12,427 nt of DNA. Origin: Candidatus Onthomorpha intestinigallinarum (lineage in GTDB: Bacteria > Bacteroidota > Bacteroidia > Bacteroidales > P3). Position numbers and translations under genes: made by a program. The stretch is taken from the NCBI GenBank assembly GCA_019114015.1, contig DXGG01000160.1, positions 1 to 12,427 of the forward strand, in the 5' to 3' direction. A model generated the notes under the pieces. The model saw only the letters and a list, made by a program, of their open reading frames with translations, was not told where the DNA came from and did no database searches. Shown in pieces: positions 7,754-12,427 of the stretch. Each line of letters opens with the position of its first letter. Position 1 is the stretch's first letter.

Positions 7754-9232
7754 TCAATAAGACTTGGCGAATATGACCCTTTGACGCGAAGGCTTTCCGG
7801 TCAACACGCATCTGCCTTCTTCCAACGGGCTGTCGAAAGGAATGCAACGTATTGTTGCCTTGGTCAGTTCCTTTATCCTTTCCTCAGTTTCAACCGTTCC
7901 ATCCCAATGAGCGGAAATAAATCCGCCCTTGTTTTCCAAAATGTCGGTGAATTCCTCCCATGTATCGGCTTTTCTGGTGTTTTCGTCCCTGAAACGTCTT
8001 GCCTTCTCGAACAAATTGGCCTGTATTTCAACCAGAAGCCTTTCGACTGCAGGCACAACCGCATTCAAATCCGTCAATTCCTTCTCAAGGGTGTCGCGTC
8101 TGGCTATCTCGCACTTTCCTTCCTGCAAATCCCTTGCTCCCATTGTAATCCTGACAGGCACTCCCTTGAATTCGTATTCGTGGAACTTCCATCCCGGCTT
8201 GTATTCCTTTCTTGCATCATACTTGACACTTATTCCCTTGTCCTGAAGGGCTTTTTGGATTTTCTCGACCTCGCGGTTGATTTGTTCCAACTGCTCTTCC
8301 GTCTTGAATATTGGTATTATGACAACCTGCAACGGGGCAAGCTTAGGAGGAAGCACCAGTCCGTTATCGTCGGAATGGGACATTATCAGCGCGCCCATAA
8401 GTCTTGTGGAAACGCCCCATGATGTCGCCCATACATATTCAAGTTTGTTTTCCCTGGAAAGGAACTTTACGTCGAACGCCTTGGCGAAGTTCTGCCCCAA
8501 AAAGTGGGATGTGCCGGCCTGAAGAGCCTTTCCGTCCTGCATCATGGCCTCTATGCAATATGTATCTATCGCTCCGGCAAACCTTTCATTTGGTGATTTT
8601 ACTCCCTGCAAGACAGGCATGGCCATATAGTCCTCTGCAAAGGAAGCATATACCTTAAGCATTTTTTGAGCTTCCTGTTCGGCTTCTTCCTTTGTTGCAT
8701 GGGCAGTGTGGCCTTCCTGCCACAAGAATTCGGCAGTGCGCAGGAACATCCTCGTTCTCATCTCCCAGCGCACCACATTGGCCCACTGGTTGCACAGAAT
8801 GGGCAAATCCCTGTACGATTCTATCCATCGTTTGTATGTATCCCATATAATCGTTTCGGATGTTGGCCTCACTATCAGTTCTTCTTCAAGACGGGCATCG
8901 GGATCTGGTTCCAATCCTGCCGTTCCGTCTCTTTTTGGCGTCAGTCTGTGGTGTGTGACCACCGCACACTCCTTTGCGAAGCCTTCAACATGCTCGGCTT
9001 CCTTCTCAAAAAAGGATTTGGGAATAAAAAGCGGGAAATAGGCATTCTGATGTCCCGTTTCCTTGAACATATTGTCCAATACGGATTGCATCTTTTCCCA
9101 TATGGCATATCCGTAAGGCTTTATCACCATACAGCCTCTTACGGACGAATTCTCGGCCAAGTCAGCGCGTACGACTAATTCATTATACCATTCGGAGTAG
9201 TTTTCAGAACGTTTTACGAAATCTTTTGCCAT
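7754..9232 (-). CDS. proS: Prolyl-tRNA synthetase, archaeal/eukaryote-type
   Basis: Class II synthetase that attaches proline to tRNA-Pro in the cytoplasm. The 492-residue form lacks the inserted editing domain of E. coli-type ProRS and matches the archaeal/eukaryotic type found in Bacteroides relatives. Seen in order: VRGCMVIKPYGYAIWE (31-46), the T-S-E loop in RPTSET (122-127), motif 2 with RWEMRTRMFLRTAEFLW (155-171), the proline/tRNA-binding GTSHFLGQNFA (240-250), motif 3 around GVSTRLMGALIMSHSDDNG (273-291), then the anticodon-binding domain and a C-terminal domain ending in the Tyr typical of this type. Only two cysteines (RCIPF and GRCVLTG) remain at the C-terminal site that binds zinc in many relatives. 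The start at 9232 was chosen because MAKDFVKRSENYSEWY is the family N-terminus; 29 extra in-frame codons upstream look like leader DNA and contain the promoter box. Confidence 0.96.
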   Translation of the reverse strand: MAKDFVKRSENYSEWYNELVVRADLAENSSVRGCMVIKPYGYAIWEKMQSVLDNMFKETGHQNAYFPLFIPKSFFEKEAEHVEGFAKECAVVTHHRLTPKRDGTAGLEPDPDARLEEELIVRPTSETIIWDTYKRWIESYRDLPILCNQWANVVRWEMRTRMFLRTAEFLWQEGHTAHATKEEAEQEAQKMLKVYASFAEDYMAMPVLQGVKSPNERFAGAIDTYCIEAMMQDGKALQAGTSHFLGQNFAKAFDVKFLSRENKLEYVWATSWGVSTRLMGALIMSHSDDNGLVLPPKLAPLQVVIIPIFKTEEQLEQINREVEKIQKALQDKGISVKYDARKEYKPGWKFHEYEFKGVPVRITMGARDLQEGKCEIARRDTLEKELTDLNAVVPAVERLLVEIQANLFEKARRFRDENTRKADTWEEFTDILENKGGFISAHWDGTVETEERIKELTKATIRCIPFDSPLEEGRCVLTGKPSRQRVIFAKSY

Positions 9233-9270
9233 TACAATTAAACTTTTAACGTATAAAATAGGTCTCAATA

Positions 9271-9301
9271 ATTGCGGCAAAGGAAAAAAAGAGTACCTTT
9301 G
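9271..9301 (+). promoter_or_regulatory. Promoter of the lipoprotein-FadL operon
   Basis: ATTG (9271-9274, one mismatch to TTTG), a 19-base spacer and TACCTTTG (9294-9301, full match to TAnnTTTG). The expected start is about 55 bases before the ATG at 9363. Confidence 0.6.
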
Positions 9302-9316
9302 CCCCAGATAGGTATG

Positions 9317-9324
9317 CAAAAGTA
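9317..9324 (-). promoter_or_regulatory. Probable -7 box for proS
   Basis: Read on the minus strand this is TACTTTTG, a full match to the Bacteroides -7 consensus, giving a proS leader of roughly 80 bases. The -33 region, around 9344-9348, has no clear TTTG. The box faces the lipoprotein-operon promoter from the opposite strand. Confidence 0.55.
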
Positions 9325-9350
9325 CAAAATATTTACGAATTCATTTGGAA

Positions 9351-9355
9351 AGGAG
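9351..9355 (+). promoter_or_regulatory. Shine-Dalgarno site deciding the lipoprotein start
   Basis: AGGAG, extended by AA on its left, lies 7 bases before the ATG at 9363. Such a strong site is unusual in this window and supports ATG 9363 over the in-frame TTG at 9345, which lies upstream of it. Confidence 0.7.
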
Positions 9356-9362
9356 TGACATT

Positions 9363-10532
9363 ATGAAAATCAGGCGTTCATTTAAGCAGGCAGTATTGAA
9401 TATTGGCTTGTTTGCCTTTATTTCCATACTGTTTTGGGGTTGCGGACTCTCTTTGAGTACCGTAAGTTACGATGATGTCTATTCGACATCGGATGATGAT
9501 ATATACCTTCGGGAAAAACCAGTAACAAGAAACGGAAACTTGGTTTATCAGGATTCAAACTATAAGAGGGATTCCAGAGTTTACAGAGAGCTTGTGACAG
9601 AGCCTTCGGAGGTTGGAACGGAATCTGCCGGAGAGGTAGCGACTGAGGATTACAGCCAGTTCGATGAGGATGACTACTATGATTATGCCTATACTGCGAG
9701 AATACGCAGGTTTTACAGACCGATAGTTTATGTTGACTATTATGCGGATTATTATACCGACATGTACTGGTACACTTACGATCCGTTCTATTGGGGAACG
9801 TCCATATATCTTGGCTATTCCTGGTGGTATCCTTCCTATTACGCAAGATGGTACGACCCATTCTACTGGTCTTTCTACCGTCCTTGGTATTACAATCCTT
9901 ACTGGCACGGTCATTGGTGTTGCAATCCGTGGTATCATCACCATTATGACATCTGTTATTTCAACAGCAGGGATCACAATTCAAATCTATACAGAAACAA
10001 TCCTACGGGAGGAAGCATAAGAGGCTTGAGTCGCGGCCTTTCAACAGCGGGATACGTAGAGACAAACTCATTGAAAAAGAACCTTTCCCGCAGTTCAAAT
10101 GTCATAAAGGGAACATCATCCGCCAATTCGGGATTGAAAAGAGCAGACAACATGACAAAGCCAACAGCTATGGGAAACAAACAGGTGTCTTCTCTTAAAA
10201 GGAACAACGGAAATACAACCTCAACAACACGGAAGTTGGCAAAACCGAACAAGACATTCAATTCAAACAGCACCCTAAACAAACAAAACAACCTTACAAC
10301 CCCAAAGAATACGATTAAGAGAAACAACAACTCATACAATCCTCCTACAACGAGAAACAGAAGCAGCAACAGCACCATCAACAGAAGAAACTACAACAAC
10401 AATAGAAGCATCTCGACTCCTTCTCGCAGCATGAACAGAAGCAGCAGCATAAGTGCACCTTCCCGTTCCTCGTCCCGTTCATTCTCAACAGGCAGAAGTT
10501 CCTCATCTGGTACAAGAACATTAAGACGATAA
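9363..10532 (+). CDS. Probable lipoprotein with Tyr/Trp-rich middle and Asn/Ser/Arg-rich tail
   Basis: Function unknown; no catalytic family is recognised. The 389-residue protein starts with a basic N-terminus and a hydrophobic stretch (10-26) ending in LFWGC, a loose lipobox with Cys27 as the likely lipidated residue. Residues about 34-104 are acidic. Residues 105-200 are extremely aromatic: by hand count 28 Tyr, 10 Trp and 5 Phe in 96 residues, with the repeats YDPFYW (139-144, 164-169) and FYRP (117-120, 171-174) and a His/Cys cluster near 184-196. Residues about 215-389 are low-complexity, rich in Asn, Ser, Thr, Arg and Lys, basic and probably disordered. Localisation to the outer membrane or periplasm is inferred. 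A strong Shine-Dalgarno site fixes the start. A FadL-type channel gene follows after 23 bases in the same unit. Confidence 0.75.
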   Translation: MKIRRSFKQAVLNIGLFAFISILFWGCGLSLSTVSYDDVYSTSDDDIYLREKPVTRNGNLVYQDSNYKRDSRVYRELVTEPSEVGTESAGEVATEDYSQFDEDDYYDYAYTARIRRFYRPIVYVDYYADYYTDMYWYTYDPFYWGTSIYLGYSWWYPSYYARWYDPFYWSFYRPWYYNPYWHGHWCCNPWYHHHYDICYFNSRDHNSNLYRNNPTGGSIRGLSRGLSTAGYVETNSLKKNLSRSSNVIKGTSSANSGLKRADNMTKPTAMGNKQVSSLKRNNGNTTSTTRKLAKPNKTFNSNSTLNKQNNLTTPKNTIKRNNNSYNPPTTRNRSSNSTINRRNYNNNRSISTPSRSMNRSSSISAPSRSSSRSFSTGRSSSSGTRTLRR

Positions 10533-10555
10533 CAAACAAGAAAAACCAAATTCTT

Positions 10556-11959
10556 ATGAAAAAGACGATAATATTGACATTGAGTTTGTTTGCTTTTTGC
10601 AGCGCCATGTCACAAAGTGCGGATTTTCCATTGTATTTCAGCAATCTCGGACTGAACGGTACTGCCAACTACATAAGCAGGGCAGGTGCCTTGGGTGCTG
10701 TAGGAGGCGACATAATGTCCTCAAACTACAACCCTGCAGGACTTGGTATCTACAAAGGAAATGAGGTGACCTTTTCTTCAGGTATAAACTTCAATTTCAT
10801 GGACGCCAACAGCGACGGACTGAAATCGGATGACAACAGGACAAGTTACAATTTCGGCAACTTCGGAATGGTAGGCACGTTCAGAACCGGCTCAAAGGGA
10901 TTAAAATACATTCAATTGGCTTTCGGCCTTAACAGACTGAAAAACTTCAGCGGAAGAACGAAAATAATGCGTAACGGAGTCACTACCTCATACATAGACC
11001 ATACGGTAATGGATGCAATAGTAGCGGCTAACGATGCAGAAAACGACTTCATACAGGCAGGAGTGATAAACGTGGCAGATGACGGCACAATATCCTCTGT
11101 ATATGAAAGCGGAACATTCAACCAAATAAAGCAGATAACTCAAACAGGTTACGTAAACGAAATAAGCTTCTCGTTAAGCGGAAACATTGACGACATGCTT
11201 TATTTTGGTGCAACCGTCGGAATTCCTTGCGCCGAATACAAGAGTGTAAGCACTTTCTCGGAGGAAAGAATAAATGCCGAGGGTGAATCCAACGGTCATT
11301 ACAATTACAACGAAGTTCAGGAGTTGAGCGCAACAGGTGTCAATTTAAAATTGGGAGCAATCGTCAAACCAATAAACTTCTTGAGAATAGGAGCCGCTAT
11401 ACACACTCCCACATATTATTACGTGGAAGACGATTATTACTCCAAGGTGGTTTACAATTCCGCCTCCGGAAGCGTAGGACCTACGTTCATTTATGACATT
11501 CAAACTCCTTTCAGATTTTTGGGAAGTCTCGCTTTGGTCTTCGGTGACAACAAAAGCAAGGTGGCCGGAACGATAAGCGCCGATTACGAATACGCCGATT
11601 ACAAGGCAATGAAGTTCAGAATGGAAGACGATGTGATGTACGAAACAGACCTGAACAATCTTATAGACAACATATTCAGACCTGCAAACACTTTGAGAGT
11701 GGGCGGTGAACTCAAACTCGGCGTCTTGAGCCTCAGGGCAGGATATGCCATGATGGGCAACCCGTACATAGAAGAACAGAACGATGCCTCATTCAACTGC
11801 ATCACGGCAGGTATAGGATACAAAACAGCCTCTTACAGTTTCGACCTGGCTTATGCAAACGTCAGCGGAAATTCCAAATACTATTTCTACGACGACTTTG
11901 CAACGGCTTTGTCTAACGTAAATCATCTCGTACAGGCTACTTTTGCAATAAGATTCTGA
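10556..11959 (+). CDS. FadL/OMPP1/TodX-type outer-membrane transport protein
   Basis: A 467-residue outer-membrane beta-barrel of the family that moves hydrophobic compounds (fatty acids, aromatic hydrocarbons) across the outer membrane; Bacteroidota members are often labelled 'hemin receptor' without proof. A signal peptide spans about 1-20 (MKKT, hydrophobic core, then SAMSQ). The family N-terminal hatch signature is clear at 35-65: GTANYISRAGALGAVGGD followed by SNYNPAGLGIYKG, with the conserved Asn-Pro-Ala-Gly. The remainder alternates in barrel fashion and ends with the C-terminal Phe (FAIRF) expected for outer-membrane assembly. It starts 23 bases after the lipoprotein gene, so both are probably on one message and may act together in the outer membrane. 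The true substrate cannot be read from the sequence. Confidence 0.88.
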   Translation: MKKTIILTLSLFAFCSAMSQSADFPLYFSNLGLNGTANYISRAGALGAVGGDIMSSNYNPAGLGIYKGNEVTFSSGINFNFMDANSDGLKSDDNRTSYNFGNFGMVGTFRTGSKGLKYIQLAFGLNRLKNFSGRTKIMRNGVTTSYIDHTVMDAIVAANDAENDFIQAGVINVADDGTISSVYESGTFNQIKQITQTGYVNEISFSLSGNIDDMLYFGATVGIPCAEYKSVSTFSEERINAEGESNGHYNYNEVQELSATGVNLKLGAIVKPINFLRIGAAIHTPTYYYVEDDYYSKVVYNSASGSVGPTFIYDIQTPFRFLGSLALVFGDNKSKVAGTISADYEYADYKAMKFRMEDDVMYETDLNNLIDNIFRPANTLRVGGELKLGVLSLRAGYAMMGNPYIEEQNDASFNCITAGIGYKTASYSFDLAYANVSGNSKYYFYDDFATALSNVNHLVQATFAIRF

Positions 11960-11976
11960 CAGATTCAAAATACAGG

Positions 11977-12023
11977 AAAACGTATTGAGAAAAGAAAAAA
12001 ATCTTTTCTCAATACGTTTTTTT
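11977..12023 (+). terminator. Hairpin terminator shared by converging genes
   Basis: Arms 11977-11995 and 12002-12020 are perfectly complementary over 19 bp with a six-A loop, followed by further T residues (seven T in a row at 12017-12023). It stands 17 bases after the FadL-like gene stop. The A-run at the left arm gives a T-run on the other strand, so it can also end the flippase transcript coming from the right. Confidence 0.92.
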
Positions 12024-12079
12024 ATAACTTGATTTCATTACGGCCAAATCAAATCCCGATTTTTCCTTTGCCTTTTCCA

Positions 12080-12427
12080 TCATTTCCATTTGAGAAAATA
12101 ATACAGTTCTATGACAAAAGACACCGTATAGGAAGCCAAAGCAGTTATTGCAGCCCCCGTTATGCCATACCTCGGAATGAGACAAAAACCGAGAAGAAGC
12201 GTTATTACAAGACCAATCAATGAGGCACAGGCCGTTATCCTGAAGTTGCCCCTCGAAAAAAAGTACTGAGTAAAATTGCTCGAAATACTCAACAGCAGTA
12301 TGCCCATTGCGAGCAGACGTATGACCGTTACTACATCCTCAAAACCCTCTCCGAACAAAAAGACATAAAAAGAAGAAGGCAACAGACACAAAACCGTCAA
12401 CGCACAAAAAGTAAACAAGGTGTTTAT
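12080..12427 (-). CDS. Polysaccharide/lipid flippase-like membrane protein, 3' end only
   Basis: Only the last 115 codons or so are in the window; the reading frame runs open through the right edge (12427), so the start lies outside. The visible part has alternating hydrophobic helices: one at the left of the fragment (FCALTVLCLLPSSFYVFLFG), one around AMGILLLSISSNF, a third with ITACASLIGLVITLLLGFCL, then the highly typical PRYGITGAAITALASYTVSF and a final helix ending in LKWK. The pattern 'IPxYGITGAAIA' near the C-terminus is characteristic of Wzx/RfbX-type flippases of the MATE-like (MOP) superfamily, which carry lipid-linked O-antigen, capsule or teichoic-type units over the inner membrane. 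The stop is TGA at 12082-12080. Confidence 0.85.
   Translation of the reverse strand: MNTLFTFCALTVLCLLPSSFYVFLFGEGFEDVVTVIRLLAMGILLLSISSNFTQYFFSRGNFRITACASLIGLVITLLLGFCLIPRYGITGAAITALASYTVSFVIELYYFLKWK

Noticed and set aside
7235..8422. A long open frame of 395 codons on the + strand opposite the sigma gene and proS.
   Set aside because: It runs antisense through two well-supported genes and the proS terminator, shows no domain-like pattern, and is explained by the codon use of the opposite strand.
9233..9319. A 29-codon N-terminal extension of ProRS.
   Set aside because: It does not match the family N-terminus, and it overlaps the -7 box that probably drives proS.
9345..9362. An upstream in-frame TTG start for the lipoprotein.
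   Set aside because: The AGGAG site at 9351-9355 lies downstream of it and is ideally spaced for the ATG at 9363, which also gives a normal lipoprotein signal.

Overview
The window looks like chromosomal DNA of a Bacteroidales-type member of the Bacteroidota. The grounds are Bacteroides-style promoters (a TTTG box about 19-20 bases before TAnnTTTG), few Shine-Dalgarno sites, a eukaryote-like IleRS and an archaeal-type ProRS of the kind usual in Bacteroides relatives, and outer-membrane proteins of families common in that phylum. No insertion sequence, phage gene, CRISPR array or rRNA is visible. Most of the window is housekeeping plus envelope genes.

Left part (1-5085, + strand): a tight unit of ileS, lipB and pyrF with gaps of 3 and 34 bases. 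A divergent promoter at the extreme left serves a gene outside the window. It is followed by a free-standing initiator tRNA-Met (5154-5225) with its own promoter and a perfect 21-bp terminator, which probably also stops the converging operon from the right.

Middle (5288-7609, - strand): a three-gene operon of an ECF sigma factor, a single-pass membrane protein that is probably its anti-sigma factor (ATGA overlap), and a secreted protein with a short beta-rich head and a C-terminal beta-barrel. This self-contained envelope-signalling cassette is the best candidate for an incompletely described system here. Upstream of it, also on the - strand, is proS (7754-9232) with its own terminator.

Right part (9363-11959, + strand): a probable lipoprotein with an extremely Tyr/Trp-rich middle and an Asn/Ser/Arg-rich tail, followed after 23 bases by a FadL/OMPP1-type outer-membrane channel. 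The start regions of proS and the lipoprotein hold -7 boxes in inverted, face-to-face orientation. A shared hairpin terminator separates the channel gene from the 3' end of a polysaccharide flippase-like gene on the - strand, cut by the window edge.

The most notable single residue-level observation is the GIHH (instead of HxGH) active-site signature in the IleRS, a change linked to very high mupirocin resistance in type-2 IleRS enzymes. All gene-free stretches are under 300 bases.
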